Assembly (NCBI RefSeq): GCF_017916455.1
Contig: NZ_JAFMSY010000005.1
Location: forward strand, 62,001 to 126,000
DNA from: Nocardioides xinjiangensis
Lineage (GTDB): Bacteria; Actinomycetota; Actinomycetes; Propionibacteriales; Nocardioidaceae
Direction: 5' to 3'
DNA: 64,000 bases
Shown: in pieces, positions 9,719-21,313 of the stretch
Layout: each line of letters begins with the position of its first letter
Position numbering within the stretch: the stretch's first letter is position 1
The notes under the pieces: generated by a model
Database searches by the model: none
The model's input: only the letters and a program-made list of their open reading frames with translations
Told to the model about the DNA's origin: nothing
Position numbers and translations under genes: made by a program

Positions 9719-10093
9719 ATGGGCGAACCCGACAGCGCCGACCGCGGCGGACACATCGAGCCGCCGGAGTCGGTCCCGCCCGTCTCGGCGGAGCCGGTCG
9801 ACCCCGAGGAGCCCCGCCGCTACCCGTCCACCATCGGGGGCGCGTTCTACCTCGTCGTCCTCGGCGTCGTCGCGGTCGCCATGGTGATCGTGGCGCTCGA
9901 CGAGTGGCGCACCGGCATCCGGCTCATGGGCGGGGCGCTGATCGGGGCGGCCGTCGTCCGCCTCGTGCTGCGCCGACGCGACGCCGGCATGCTCGCCGTA
10001 CGCCACAAGGTGCTCGACGCGCTGGTGCTGCTGGTCCTCGGCGGGGCGCTGATCTTCCTGGCCGGGTCGATCCCGGACCAGCCCGGCTTCTGA
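9719..10093 (+). CDS. Small membrane protein, DUF3017 family
   Basis: The product has 124 residues. A 35-residue acidic, Pro-rich cytoplasmic lead precedes three hydrophobic helices (GGAFYLVVLGVVAVAMVIVAL; RLMGGALIGAAVVRLVL; KVLDALVLLVLGGALIFLAGSI). DUF3017 proteins usually lie directly after folD in actinobacteria, as here (2 bp gap). Function is unknown. The start ATG at 9719 follows the folD stop so closely that translational coupling is likely. Confidence 0.85.
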   Translation: MGEPDSADRGGHIEPPESVPPVSAEPVDPEEPRRYPSTIGGAFYLVVLGVVAVAMVIVALDEWRTGIRLMGGALIGAAVVRLVLRRRDAGMLAVRHKVLDALVLLVLGGALIFLAGSIPDQPGF

Positions 10094-10113
10094 GGGCGGC
10101 CGCCGGACGCGCG

Positions 10114-10409
10114 AGCGGTGCGTGGTGCAGGTTCTGGAGGTGCGGAACCTGCCTCACGCACCGCTGTGGGGGCTGAGGACTCCCTTCAACGCACGAGCGG
10201 TGCGTGGTGCAGGTTTCCGGGGTGCAGAACCTGCCTCACGCACCGCTGCGGGGGCTGAGGCCGCCCCCGGACGCGCGAGCGGTGCGTGGTGCACGTACTC
10301 GGGGTGCAGAACCTGCCTCACGCACCGCTGCGCGGCTGCGGACGCCCCGGACGCGCGAGCGGTGCGTGGTGCAGGTTTCCGAGGTGCAGAACCTGCCTCA
10401 CGCACCGCT
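10114..10409. repeat. Array 1: four copies of a 52-nt palindromic repeat
   Basis: Four 52-nt units start at 10114, 10196, 10278 and 10358 (periods 82, 82 and 80). Each begins AGCGGTGCGTG and ends CACGCACCGCT, giving an 11-bp outer stem. An inner arm pair GCAGGTT/AACCTGC is perfect in copies 1, 2 and 4. The 28-30-nt spacers are GC-rich and related to one another. The array fills the whole gap between the convergent 3' ends of the DUF3017 gene and mdh, where no separate classical terminator is visible. The same element recurs at 20859 and 22254. Confidence 0.93.
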
Positions 10410-10435
10410 CCGGGCTGAGAGAGGGGCTGAGCGCG

Positions 10436-11422
10436 TCAGATCAGGCCGAGCTCGGTGACCGCGTTGCGCTCGTCGGCCAGCTCGGCGGTGGAGGCGTCGA
10501 TCCGGCCGCGCGAGAAGTCGTTGATCTCCAGGCCCTCGACGATGGACCAGTCGCCCCCGGAGGTGGTGACCGGGAAGGACGAGACGAGGCCCTCCGGCAC
10601 GCCGTACTCGCCGTTGGAGACCACGGCCATCGAGACCCAGTCGTCGGCGGGGGAGCCGAAGAGCCAGTCGCGGGCGGCGTCGATCGTCGCGGAGGCGGCC
10701 GAGGCGGCCGAGGAGGATCCTCGGGCGTCGATGATCGCCGCGCCCCGCTTGGCGACGGTGGGGATGAACTCGTTCTCGAGCCACGCCTGGTCGTCGACGA
10801 GCTCGGCGGCGTTCTGGCCGTTGACCTCGGCGTGGAACAGGTCGGGGTACTGGGTGGCCGAGTGGTTGCCCCAGATCGTCATCTTCTTGATGTCGCTGAC
10901 CTTGGCGCCGGTCTTGGCGGCGAGCTGCGAGATCGCCCGGTTGTGGTCGAGGCGGGTCAGCGCGGAGAACCGCTCGCGCGGGATGTCGGGCGCGTTGCTC
11001 ATGGCGATGAGGGCGTTGGTGTTGGCCGGGTTGCCCGTGACGCCGATGCGTACGTCGTCGGCCGCGACCGCGTTGAGCGCCTTGCCCTGCGCGGTGAAGA
11101 TGGCGCCGTTGGCCGAGAGCAGGTCACCGCGCTCCATGCCGGGTCCGCGCGGGCGCGCACCGACGAGCAGGGCCAGGTTGACGCCGTCGAAGATCTTCTC
11201 GGCGTCCGAGCCGATCTCGACGCCGGCGAGACCGGGGAACGCGCAGTCGTCGAGCTCCATCACGACGCCCTCGAGCGCCTTGAGGGCGGGCTCGATCTCG
11301 AGCAGCCGCAGCTCGATCGGGCGGTCCCCGGCGAGCGCGCCGCTGGCGAGGCGGAAGAGCAGGCTGTAGCCGATCTGGCCGGCAGCGCCGGTGACGGCGA
11401 CCTTGAGGGGTTCGGAGGTCAC
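10436..11422 (-). CDS. mdh: Malate dehydrogenase
   Basis: NAD-dependent oxidation of malate to oxaloacetate in the TCA cycle. The 328-residue protein belongs to the cytosolic/actinobacterial MDH subgroup. The N-terminal nucleotide-binding motif is [21 protein letters not shown], substrate-binding arginines lie in [28 protein letters not shown] is typical, and the catalytic histidine is in [13 protein letters not shown]. The GTG start at 11422 is preceded by GAGGAG. The 3' end faces the DUF3017 gene across palindrome array 1. Confidence 0.97.
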   Translation of the reverse strand: MTSEPLKVAVTGAAGQIGYSLLFRLASGALAGDRPIELRLLEIEPALKALEGVVMELDDCAFPGLAGVEIGSDAEKIFDGVNLALLVGARPRGPGMERGDLLSANGAIFTAQGKALNAVAADDVRIGVTGNPANTNALIAMSNAPDIPRERFSALTRLDHNRAISQLAAKTGAKVSDIKKMTIWGNHSATQYPDLFHAEVNGQNAAELVDDQAWLENEFIPTVAKRGAAIIDARGSSSAASAASATIDAARDWLFGSPADDWVSMAVVSNGEYGVPEGLVSSFPVTTSGGDWSIVEGLEINDFSRGRIDASTAELADERNAVTELGLI

Positions 11423-11507
11423 GGTGGTTCTCCTCGTGAGTGTGCGGGAGGCGGGACGTCTGTCCCGCTGACGCTAGCAGCGGGGGGCGGCTGGCATGCT
11501 GGCGCCC

Positions 11508-12275
11508 ATGACGAGGGCGCTGCGAGCCGTACGCCGCGCCCGCGGGTCGGCGGCCGTCGCCGCGTCGCTGGTGGCGGCGCTGGCCGGAACGCTGTCGGGC
11601 TGCGCGGGGATCGGGCAGCCGGCGCCGTACGACTCGCCGGGCATCAACGGACTGGTGATCCCCACGCCGACGATCGATGCGGGCGACTTCGTCGAGGTCG
11701 TCGACAACCCGTGGCTCGCGCTCGAGCCGGGCGCGGAGTGGACCTACGACGCGGTCGACGCCGGCCGGAGGGTCGGCTCGATCGAGGCCGCGGTGCTCGA
11801 CGGCACGACGGCGGTCGCCGGGCTGGCCGCCACGGGAGTCACGACGACGACGGACATCGAGGGCGCACGAGAGACGGCGACCCGCTACTACGCCCAGGAC
11901 GAGGACGGCAACGTCTGGCTGGTCGGCGTCGACGCCGACCGCCCGGGGGGAGAAGTCAGCTGGCGCGCGGGCCAGGGCGGTGCCCAGGCCGGGCTCGCGA
12001 TGCCGGCGGACCCCCGGCTCGGCGACGGCTGGCTGACGTACGACGTGCCCGGGCTGCCCCGCGCGAGCACCACGATCGAGCAGCGCAGCCGCGACCTGGT
12101 GCAGGCGCGGGTCGCGGAGACCGGCGCGCCCGACGACGGGACGGACGACGGGACGGACGACGGCGGGACGGACGACGGGGCCGGCGCCGCGACCCGCACC
12201 GTCTACGAGAAGGGGGTCGGCCTCGTGAGCGTCGAGGACCTCACGGCCGGCTGGACCGCTGCGCTGAGGGACTGA
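11508..12275 (+). CDS. Predicted lipoprotein of unknown function
   Basis: The product has 255 residues with a basic n-region, a hydrophobic core and the lipobox LSGC (cysteine at about residue 32), followed by a mature domain rich in beta-strand. A low-complexity DDGTDDGTDDGGTDDG segment near the C-terminus is encoded by short GACGACGGGACG repeats (about 12130-12180). An ATG at 11496 would add four residues. 11508 is preferred because CATGCT sits 7 nt upstream like other leaderless-type boxes here. No family was recognised. It is divergent from mdh. Confidence 0.75.
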   Translation: MTRALRAVRRARGSAAVAASLVAALAGTLSGCAGIGQPAPYDSPGINGLVIPTPTIDAGDFVEVVDNPWLALEPGAEWTYDAVDAGRRVGSIEAAVLDGTTAVAGLAATGVTTTTDIEGARETATRYYAQDEDGNVWLVGVDADRPGGEVSWRAGQGGAQAGLAMPADPRLGDGWLTYDVPGLPRASTTIEQRSRDLVQARVAETGAPDDGTDDGTDDGGTDDGAGAATRTVYEKGVGLVSVEDLTAGWTAALRD

Positions 12276-12290
12276 GGGACTGACCCCGGG

Positions 12291-13403
12291 TCAGTCGGGG
12301 CGGCGCACCTGGGTGCGGCCGTCGTCGTCGCCGTCGGGGTTGCCCCAGTGGCCGGGCGCGCTCTGCTGCCCGGGGTGGCCCGGCTGGGCCGGCTGCTGCG
12401 GCGGGGCGCCCCACTGGCCGGGCTGGGCGGGCTGCTGCTGCGGGGCGGGCTGCCCCCACTGCGGCGCGGACTGCGGCGTGGGCTGCGGCGTGGACTGCGG
12501 CGCCGGCTGCGGCGGCCCGTAGGTCGGGTCGGGCTGCTGCGCGGGCTGGCCCCACTGCTGCTGCGGGGGTGCACCCCACGCGGCGCCGGGCTGGCCCCAG
12601 CCGCCCTGCTGGCCCTGGTTCCACTGGGCCTCGTAGTTGCCCGGGACGTACTGGTTCTTCCGGCCGCCGCCGAAGTTGAGCCCCGAGCCGGCGACCGGCT
12701 CGGCGCCCTGGCCGAAGAGGATCGGGTAGGTGAGCCCCGCGATCGCCGCGCCCACGAGCGGCGCGACCACGAAGAGCCAGAGCTGGACGATCGCGTCGGT
12801 GCCGGCGTAGACCCCCACGCCGATGGAGCGGGCGGGGTTGACGGAGGTGCCGGTCGCGCTCATCGAGGCGAAGTGGATCATCGCCAGCGCCAGGCCGATG
12901 GCGAGCGGACCGAGCGCGACGTTGACCTCGTTGCGCCCGTCGGTCACGGCCAGGATGACCCAGAGGAAGATCGCCGTCAGCAGCATCTCGAGCAGGAGCG
13001 CGGCCCACCACGCGTAGCCCGAGCCGGTGTCCCCGAAGGAGTTCTGGCCCATGCGGCCCTCGGCGTTGAAGCCCTCGAAGCCGTGGTTGAGCCCGAACAG
13101 CGCACCGCCGGCGAGGAGGCCGCCCAGCAGCTGGGCCGCCATGTAGATGCCGACCTGGTTCCAGGGCAGGCGGCCGCCCAGCACGGCGCCCAGCGTCACG
13201 GCGGGGTTGAAGTGGCCGCCCGAGATGCGCCCGACGGCGTACGCCATGACCACGACCGTGAGTCCGAAGGTGAGGCCCGTCGCGACGTAGTCGCCACCGC
13301 TCATCAAGAAGGCGCCGCAGCCGAAGAACACCAGCACGAAGGTGCCGAGCGTCTCTGCCGTGAACTTCTGCGCGGTGGTCGGTGTGTCGTCGACGGTGCT
13401 CAT
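12291..13403 (-). CDS. aqpZ: Aquaporin, AqpZ-type, with long Gln/Pro/Gly-rich C-terminal tail
   Basis: Major intrinsic protein forming a water channel. Both half-helix motifs are intact: Asn-Pro-Ala at 66-68 ([10 protein letters not shown]) and at 189-191 ([10 protein letters not shown]). The aromatic/arginine filter positions read Phe46, His177, Thr186 and Arg192, the same set as E. coli AqpZ, so water rather than glycerol selectivity is expected. After the sixth helix (about residue 230) comes a tail of about 130 residues made of [13 protein letters not shown] repeats, roughly doubling the cytoplasmic part. Such tails are common in actinobacterial membrane proteins. A GAGGGGGA ribosome-binding site precedes the ATG. 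Confidence 0.93.
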   Translation of the reverse strand: MSTVDDTPTTAQKFTAETLGTFVLVFFGCGAFLMSGGDYVATGLTFGLTVVVMAYAVGRISGGHFNPAVTLGAVLGGRLPWNQVGIYMAAQLLGGLLAGGALFGLNHGFEGFNAEGRMGQNSFGDTGSGYAWWAALLLEMLLTAIFLWVILAVTDGRNEVNVALGPLAIGLALAMIHFASMSATGTSVNPARSIGVGVYAGTDAIVQLWLFVVAPLVGAAIAGLTYPILFGQGAEPVAGSGLNFGGGRKNQYVPGNYEAQWNQGQQGGWGQPGAAWGAPPQQQWGQPAQQPDPTYGPPQPAPQSTPQPTPQSAPQWGQPAPQQQPAQPGQWGAPPQQPAQPGHPGQQSAPGHWGNPDGDDDGRTQVRRPD

Positions 13404-13514
13404 CGCGATTCCCCCTCGGAGTCAGTGGTCGCGCCCGGCGACCACGGCGACTCTAGCGGCGTGGTTGCAGGGGTGCGAGGGTAGTGAAGTCGCCACCCGG
13501 TCCTGCGTCAGGTA

Positions 13515-13528
13515 TCTTGACGTCAAGA
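13515..13528. promoter_or_regulatory. 14-bp perfect palindrome upstream of icd, candidate operator
   Basis: TCTTGACGTCAAGA is a perfect inverted repeat, 45 bp before the icd start. It overlaps a possible promoter (TATCTT at 13513-13518), so a dimeric regulator bound here could control icd. No regulator is identified. Confidence 0.5.
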
Positions 13529-13573
13529 GGTTTGCCCAGGATCAGATCACGATCTACAGGAGCTGTCGTACCC

Positions 13574-15787
<2,214 letters not shown>

Positions 15788-15807
15788 GCACGGCCGACCG
15801 CACGCAC

Positions 15808-16494
15808 ATGGTCACGGGAGAGCAGGGGCTGCCGCGCGCGCCCCTGCTCTCCTCGCTCTCCCTGGTCGCCGGCAACCTGTCCCCGCTGTGGGCGGTGCGG
15901 GCCGGTCACATGTCCGTCGGCGACGTGTTCGTCACCTACTGGATCGAGAACCTCGCCTACTGGGTCATCACCATCGTCAAGGTGCGCACCGCGCGCGGCC
16001 CCGGTGCGGCGAGCCGGGTCCGGATGACCGTCAACGGCAAGCCGGTGGACGCGTCACGTCCGGGCGCGCTGGCGTCCTTCTTCGCCTTCCACTACGGCAT
16101 CTTCACCCTCGTCCACGGGGTGTTCGCCTTCGCGCTGGCGTTCCTCGCCGGCGGCGAGCTGCACCCGGCGACGTGGGTGCTCGCAGGCCTCGCGCTGGCG
16201 CTCAGCCACCTCGGCTCGCTCTGGCTCAACTGGTTCGACGGCGGCGAGCGCTGGCGTGTCTCGCCCGCCACGGCGATGTGGCAGCCCTACCCGCGGATGC
16301 TCGTGCTGCACGTCGCCATCATCGTGGGATTCGGGCTCACCCTGCGCTCCGTGGGCTCCGCCGACGCCCCGAGCGGACTCGAGGAGCTGGCCCCGGTGCT
16401 GCTCCTGCTCGGCTCGAAGACCGTCGTGGACCTCGGCCTGCACCTGTGGGAACGCCGACGCGCCGGCTCGCCCGCCGCCGCCGCGGCCGCGTGA
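15808..16494 (+). CDS. Membrane protein, DUF6498-like
   Basis: The product has 228 residues with five to six hydrophobic helices. The N-terminal arrangement ([40 protein letters not shown]) and the following [18 protein letters not shown] are typical of the DUF6498 group of uncharacterised integral membrane proteins. The start ATG at 15808 lies 20 bp after icd, on the same strand. It ends in an alanine-rich tail. No enzymatic motif is visible. The family call is from memory of these motifs. Confidence 0.75.
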   Translation: MVTGEQGLPRAPLLSSLSLVAGNLSPLWAVRAGHMSVGDVFVTYWIENLAYWVITIVKVRTARGPGAASRVRMTVNGKPVDASRPGALASFFAFHYGIFTLVHGVFAFALAFLAGGELHPATWVLAGLALALSHLGSLWLNWFDGGERWRVSPATAMWQPYPRMLVLHVAIIVGFGLTLRSVGSADAPSGLEELAPVLLLLGSKTVVDLGLHLWERRRAGSPAAAAAA

Positions 16495-16567
16495 TCTCGG
16501 CCACGAACGGGGCGACCGCCGGGTCCCACGGGAACAAAACCGGTCCCGCCGGCCCTTGCGGGAGGTG

Positions 16568-17800
16568 ATGACCACGACTGCCGAGACCCCCGCCCCGCCC
16601 GTCCCCGACCTCGACGTCCCGTCGGTCACCGCCCGGCACTTCGCCCTCGCGGTCCTCGCCCTCGCGATGGGCGGCTTCGCGATCGGCACCACCGAGTTCG
16701 TGACGATGGGCCTGCTGCCGCAGATCTCGGCGGGTGTCAACGTCTCCATCCCCACGGGCGGCCACGTGATCTCGGCGTACGCCGTGGGCGTGGTGGTCGG
16801 CGCACCCGTGCTGGCGTTCCTCGGTGCCCGCCTGCCGCGCCGGGCGCTCCTCGTCGCGCTGATGGCGGCCTTCGCCGCCGGCAACGGGCTGAGCGCGCTC
16901 GCCACGTCGTACGAGCAGCTCATGGTGGCGCGCTTCGCCGCCGGCCTGCCGCACGGGGCGTACTTCGGCGTGGCCTCGCTCGTCGCGGCCAGCATGGCGC
17001 GGCCCTCGCGCAAGGGCCGCGCGGTCTCGCAGGTGATGCTCGGGCTGTCCGTGGCCAACGTGATCGGCGTGCCGGCCGCGACCGTGCTGGGCCAGGAGCT
17101 CGGCTGGCGTGCGGCGTTCTGGACGGCGTCCGGGCTCGCGTTGCTGACGCTCGCGCTGGTGGCCTGGTTCGTCCCCTCCGTCGCAGGCGACGGCGAGGCG
17201 AGCGGCCGCCGCGAGCTCGCCGCCTTCCGGCTCCCGCAGGTGTGGCTGACGCTGCTGGCCGGCGCGATCGGCTTCGGCGGGATGTTCGCCGTCTACACCT
17301 ACATCGCCCCGGTCGTCACCGACGTGGGCGGGCTGGGGGAGCGGTCCGTGGCCGTCTTCCTGCTGTCGTTCGGGCTCGGCATGGTCGCCGGCACCTGGCT
17401 GGCCGGGATCATGGCCGACTGGTCGATCTTCCGCTCGCTGATCATCGGCGGCACCGGCATGGCTGCCACGATGCTGGCCTTCTGGCTCACCGCGCCGCAC
17501 GGGTGGGCCGCGCTGCCGGTGGTGTTCCTCGTGACCACCCTGGGGTCGGTCCTCGTGGTCAACCTGCAGCTGCGCCTGATGGACGTCGCAGGCGACGCCC
17601 AGACCCTCGGTGCCGCGTTGAACCACGCCTCGCTCAACATCGCCAACGCCCTCGGCGCCTGGCTCGGCGGCCTCGTGATCGCCGCCGGCTGGGGCCTGCG
17701 CGCCCCCGCGCTGGTGGGCCTGGCGCTGTCGCTGGCAGGCGTGGCCGTCCTGCTGGTCTCCGCGCGGCTGCACGTCCGCGAGCAGGACGCCACGGCCTGA
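16568..17800 (+). CDS. Major facilitator superfamily exporter (DHA1/AraJ-like)
   Basis: The product has 410 residues and 12 predicted helices. The first helix contains MGGFAIGTTEFVTMGLLPQI, characteristic of drug:H+ antiporter-1 proteins such as AraJ and YdhP. The loop after helix 2 is LGARLPRRALL and helix 4 starts RFAAGLPHGAYFGVASLVAA. The likely role is proton-coupled efflux of a small molecule, and the substrate cannot be read from sequence. A strong GGGAGGTG site directly precedes the ATG. Confidence 0.9.
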   Translation: MTTTAETPAPPVPDLDVPSVTARHFALAVLALAMGGFAIGTTEFVTMGLLPQISAGVNVSIPTGGHVISAYAVGVVVGAPVLAFLGARLPRRALLVALMAAFAAGNGLSALATSYEQLMVARFAAGLPHGAYFGVASLVAASMARPSRKGRAVSQVMLGLSVANVIGVPAATVLGQELGWRAAFWTASGLALLTLALVAWFVPSVAGDGEASGRRELAAFRLPQVWLTLLAGAIGFGGMFAVYTYIAPVVTDVGGLGERSVAVFLLSFGLGMVAGTWLAGIMADWSIFRSLIIGGTGMAATMLAFWLTAPHGWAALPVVFLVTTLGSVLVVNLQLRLMDVAGDAQTLGAALNHASLNIANALGAWLGGLVIAAGWGLRAPALVGLALSLAGVAVLLVSARLHVREQDATA

Positions 17801-17994
17801 CCCCGGCGCCGTTCCCCACCGGGAGCGGCCGTCCGGATCCGTCTCGGGCGCGGGCGAGCGGTCGTGACGTGCCAGTGATTTCCGTGCATGTTGCGTGGAG
17901 TTAACACGGGCGGAACTCTTGTGTAGCGCGCGTTTGTAACGATCCAATCCATGACGGGTGGACCAGCCACCCGCAATCTTCCGGAGGGGGAGTC

Positions 17995-18156
17995 ATGGTG
18001 GACGAGAACAAGATCGCGGCCGAGATGGAGCGTCGCCGGCAGTTGGCCGACCGCAACGTCGCCGACGTGGTGAGCCTGCTGGAGCGCCGCCAGGAGCTGC
18101 GCGGGATCTACCCCGCGGCGGACCTCGTCGCCGAGAACGTCGGCTGGGTCGTCTGA
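17995..18156 (+). CDS. Small protein of 53 residues, uncharacterised
   Basis: A short frame (MVDENKIAAEMERRRQLADR...AENVGWVV) starts with ATG 17995 behind a strong GGAGGGGGA ribosome-binding site. The upstream stretch 17890-17950 is relatively AT-rich for this genome, so it probably has its own promoter. The product is charged and predicted helical (EMERRRQLADRNVADVVSLLERRQEL) with a hydrophobic C-terminus (GWVV), and has no signal peptide. It sits between the MFS gene and trpS with its own control region. Function is unknown. Confidence 0.65.
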   Translation: MVDENKIAAEMERRRQLADRNVADVVSLLERRQELRGIYPAADLVAENVGWVV

Positions 18157-18237
18157 GGGGCTGGCCCGCCTACCGGTCGCACCGCTCCCCCCGGACCCCG
18201 TCGAGCAGCGGGCGGGGGCGGTGAGAGACTGGGCCGC

Positions 18238-19266
18238 ATGTCGACCACGCCCGCCACGCGTCCGCGGGTCCTCTCCGGCATCCAGCCGACGGCGGACTCG
18301 TTCCATCTCGGGAACTACCTCGGTGCGCTGCGTCAGTGGGTGGCGCTGCAGGAGGAGTTCGAGCCGTTCTACTTCATCGCCGACCTCCACTCGATCACCG
18401 TGGAGCAGGACCCCAAGGTGCTGCGGGAGCGGACGCTCGTGTCGGTGGCCCAGCTCGTCGCCGCGGGCGTCGACCCGGCCCGCGCCACGATCTTCGTGCA
18501 GAGCCAGGTCCCCGCGCACACGCAGGCCGGCTGGGTGCTGCAGTGCCTCACCGGCTTCGGCGAGGCCCGGCGGATGACGCAGTTCAAGGACAAGTCCGCC
18601 AAGGCCGGTGAGGGCGCCGCGAGCGTCGGGCTGTTCACCTACCCGATCCTCCAGGCCGCCGACATCCTGCTCTACCGGCCGCAGTACGTCCCCGTCGGCG
18701 AGGACCAGCGCCAGCACCTGGAGCTCACCCGCGACCTCGCCAACCGGTTCAACCACCGGTACAAGAAGACGTTCCGGCCGCCGGAGCCCTACATCCTCGA
18801 GTCGACGGCCAAGATCTACGACCTGCAGATCCCCGAGAAGCAGATGTCGAAGTCGATCGGCGGCCAGGGCTGCGTGTGGGTGCTCGACGAGCCGCAGGTG
18901 CTCACCAAGAAGTTCCGGTCCGCGGTGACCGACTCCGAGACCGAGATCCGCTTCGACCGGGAGGCCAAGCCGGGCGTGAGCAACCTGCTCACCATCCACT
19001 CGGCCCTGTCGGGGGAGAAGGTCGAGGCCCTCGTCTCGGCGTTCGAGGGCCGCGGCTACGGCGACCTCAAGTCCGAGGTGGCCGAGGTCGTCCTCCAGAC
19101 CCTGACGCCACTGCGCGAGCGCACGCGCGAGCTCCTCGACGACCGCACCGAGCTCGAGCGGATCCTGGCGCAGGGAGCGGAGCGCGCGGGTGCCGTGGCG
19201 GCGGCGACGCTGGGCGACGTCTACGACCGCGTCGGCTTCCTGCCCGCGGCTGCCCGGGACCGGTGA
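18238..19266 (+). CDS. trpS: Tryptophanyl-tRNA synthetase
   Basis: Class I synthetase charging tRNA-Trp. The 342-residue length is standard. The HIGH-like signature is [11 protein letters not shown], preceded by the TrpRS-typical SGIQPTAD. The adenylate-binding loop [19 protein letters not shown] and the KMSKS loop QMSKSIGG are present. The ATG at 18238 has GAGACT 7 nt upstream and no Shine-Dalgarno sequence, so it may be leaderless. The next gene starts 2 bp after its stop. Confidence 0.97.
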   Translation: MSTTPATRPRVLSGIQPTADSFHLGNYLGALRQWVALQEEFEPFYFIADLHSITVEQDPKVLRERTLVSVAQLVAAGVDPARATIFVQSQVPAHTQAGWVLQCLTGFGEARRMTQFKDKSAKAGEGAASVGLFTYPILQAADILLYRPQYVPVGEDQRQHLELTRDLANRFNHRYKKTFRPPEPYILESTAKIYDLQIPEKQMSKSIGGQGCVWVLDEPQVLTKKFRSAVTDSETEIRFDREAKPGVSNLLTIHSALSGEKVEALVSAFEGRGYGDLKSEVAEVVLQTLTPLRERTRELLDDRTELERILAQGAERAGAVAAATLGDVYDRVGFLPAAARDR

Positions 19267-19267
19267 C

Positions 19268-19774
19268 GTGCCGACCATCGGCGTGGCCATCGCGATCCCC
19301 GAGCCGTGGGCGAGCGAGCTCCAGGACTACCGCACCGGGATCGGGGACGCCACGGCGGCGCAGATCCCCACCCACATCACGCTGATCCCGCCCACCGAGG
19401 TCTCCGACGACCTCGACGAGGTGACGGCGCACCTCGCCGAGGCCGCCAGCACCGTGGCGCCGTTCGACATCCACCTCCGCGGCACCGGCACGTTCCGCCC
19501 GGTCTCGCCGGTCGTGTTCGTCACCGTGGCGGAGGGGATCTCCTCCTGCGAGATGCTGGCGGGCGCGGTGCGCCGGGGGCCGCTCGCGGTCGACCTGCAC
19601 TTCCCCTACCACCCGCACGTGACCATCGCGCACCACCTCGACGACCGCACGCTGGACCGGGCCTTCGAGGAGCTCGCCGACTTCGAGTGCCGTTTCACCG
19701 TCGGCTCCTTCAGCCTCTACGTCCACGACGAGCACGCCGGCTGGCGGCCCACCCACCGGTACGAGCTGGGCTGA
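19268..19774 (+). CDS. 2'-5' RNA ligase / 2H phosphoesterase superfamily protein
   Basis: The product has 168 residues with the two HxTx motifs that define the 2H superfamily: HITLIPP (about residues 37-43) and HVTIAHH (about 118-124). These histidines act on cyclic or 2'-5' phosphodiester bonds in RNA or nucleotides in known members. The GTG start lies 2 bp after trpS and the YihY gene follows after 3 bp, so trpS, this gene and yihY look like one operon. The physiological substrate is unknown. Confidence 0.87.
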   Translation: MPTIGVAIAIPEPWASELQDYRTGIGDATAAQIPTHITLIPPTEVSDDLDEVTAHLAEAASTVAPFDIHLRGTGTFRPVSPVVFVTVAEGISSCEMLAGAVRRGPLAVDLHFPYHPHVTIAHHLDDRTLDRAFEELADFECRFTVGSFSLYVHDEHAGWRPTHRYELG

Positions 19775-19777
19775 GCG

Positions 19778-20848
19778 GTGTCCGTCGTCTCCGCAGCCAA
19801 GACCCGGCTGGCGCGCGTGCGCGAGCGCCGGCCGTTCATCGACCACGTGGTGCGGATGGTCGAGCACTACGGCGACGTCAACGGCAGCGCCCTCGCCGCC
19901 GCGGTGACGTACTTCGCGTTCCTCTCGTTCTTCCCGCTCCTGGCGCTGTCCTTCGCCGTCATCGGGTACGTCTCGCGGGCCTACCCCAACGCCGACGAGG
20001 ACCTCGTGACGGCGATCAACGACGTGCTCCCCGGCATCATCGGCAACGGAGAGGGCCAGCTCCCGCTGTCGACGTTCCAGGACAACGCGCCCGGCATCCT
20101 CAGCGTCGGCATCCTGGTGGCCCTCTACTCCGGGCTCGGCTGGCTGTCCGGGATGCGCACCGCGATCGTCGCCGTCTTCGAGGAGCCGGAGCGCGAGCAG
20201 CCGAGCTTCGTCGTCGGCAAGGTGCGTGACCTGCTGGCGCTGATGACCCTCGGGTCGGTGCTCATCGTCAGCGTGGCGGTGTCGGGTGTCGCCACGAAGG
20301 TGGCCACCCCGATCCTCGACGCGCTGGGGCTGGGCCTGGGCGCGGAGCCGCTGCTGTGGCTGCTGGCGCTGGCGCTCGGCCTCGCCGCCAGCACCGTGCT
20401 CTTCTTCTCGTTCTTCAAGGTGCTGGCCGCCCCCGACGTGCCGAGCCGCTCCCTGTGGTCCGGCGCCGTGCTCGGCGCCGTGGCGTTCGAGCTGCTGAAG
20501 CAGCTGTCGACGTTCCTGCTGCAGGGCACGCGCGAGCAGCCGGCCGTCCAGGCCTTCGGGATCGCCCTGATCCTCGTCGTCTGGATCAACTACTTCTCCC
20601 GCGTCGTGGTCTACTCCGCCGCCTTCGCGCACACCTCGCCCGAGGCCCGCGCGGCCCGGGAGGCGCGGATGGTCGCCGACCAGATGCCCGAGGGCCCGCA
20701 GATCGACCTCGCGGCCGCGGCCGCCGGCGTACGCCAGCCGTCGTCGGGATCCGCCGCGTCCCCGTCCGCCTCGCCGAGGGCGGCCTTCGCCGCCGGCGCG
20801 GGGGCGATGCTGGGGCTGGTGGCGCTCGTACGCCGGCGCCGCCCCTGA
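19778..20848 (+). CDS. YihY/BrkB-family membrane protein
   Basis: The product has 356 residues and about six membrane helices. Typical features are the early GSALAAAVTYFAFLSFFPLLAL, a periplasmic loop, GLGWLSGMRTAIVAVFEEP, and the late WSGAVLGAVAFELLKQLSTFLLQG and ALILVVWINYFSRVVVYSAAF. The family was once called ribonuclease BN, but that activity belongs to another protein. Its function is not established. The C-terminus is Ala-rich and ends in a hydrophobic segment plus RRRRP. GTG start. Palindrome array 2 begins 11 bp after the stop. Confidence 0.9.
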   Translation: MSVVSAAKTRLARVRERRPFIDHVVRMVEHYGDVNGSALAAAVTYFAFLSFFPLLALSFAVIGYVSRAYPNADEDLVTAINDVLPGIIGNGEGQLPLSTFQDNAPGILSVGILVALYSGLGWLSGMRTAIVAVFEEPEREQPSFVVGKVRDLLALMTLGSVLIVSVAVSGVATKVATPILDALGLGLGAEPLLWLLALALGLAASTVLFFSFFKVLAAPDVPSRSLWSGAVLGAVAFELLKQLSTFLLQGTREQPAVQAFGIALILVVWINYFSRVVVYSAAFAHTSPEARAAREARMVADQMPEGPQIDLAAAAAGVRQPSSGSAASPSASPRAAFAAGAGAMLGLVALVRRRRP

Positions 20849-20858
20849 CCGTCCCTCG

Positions 20859-21199
20859 GGCGGTGCGTGGCGCATGTTCTGCGCTCTCGGAAGCTGTCTC
20901 ACGCACCGCTGGGGTGGCGGTCCGCCGTCGAGCGGTGCGTGGTGCAGGTTCTCGGGCGCAAGAAGCTGCATCACCCACCGCCGGGGTGGCGGTCCGCGGT
21001 CGAGCGGTGAATGGGGCAGGTGCTGCGCGCTCGAAAGCTGTCTCACGCACCGCCGGGGTGGCGGTCCGCGGTCGAGCGGTGCGTGGTGCAGGTTCTCGGC
21101 CGCGAAAAGCTGCGTCACACACCGCCCCGTTGGGGGTCCGCGGTCGAGCGGTGCCTGGTGCACGTCTTTCGGCCGCGAAAAGCTGCGTCACACACCGCT
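20859..21199. repeat. Array 2: five copies of the 52-nt palindromic repeat
   Basis: Units start at 20859, 20931, 21003, 21075 and 21147, an exact 72-nt period. The first four are 52 nt and the fifth 53 nt. The outer arms are GCGGTGCGTG and CACGCACCGC with single changes in copies 2-5. The inner arms GCAGGTT and AAGCTGC pair less perfectly than in array 1. The 20-nt spacers are near-identical (GGGGTGGCGGTCCGCGGTCG type). The array occupies most of the 465-bp gap between the YihY gene and the DUF559 gene. The remaining 21200-21313 shows no feature I can identify. Confidence 0.93.
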
Positions 21200-21313
21200 C
21201 GAGGTGGCGGAGGCTGGCCCGCAGCCGTGCACAGCACGATCCCGCTGGGGGTCGTCCACAGGGCCGCAACGGAGGGCTGGGTCCGCGACCGCGACCCGTG
21301 GCCTCATGGCGGC

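Noticed and set aside
10114..10409. CRISPR array (regular repeats with about 30-nt spacers)
   Set aside because: The repeats are 52 nt and fully palindromic, spacers resemble one another instead of being unique, periods differ between arrays, and no cas gene is present.
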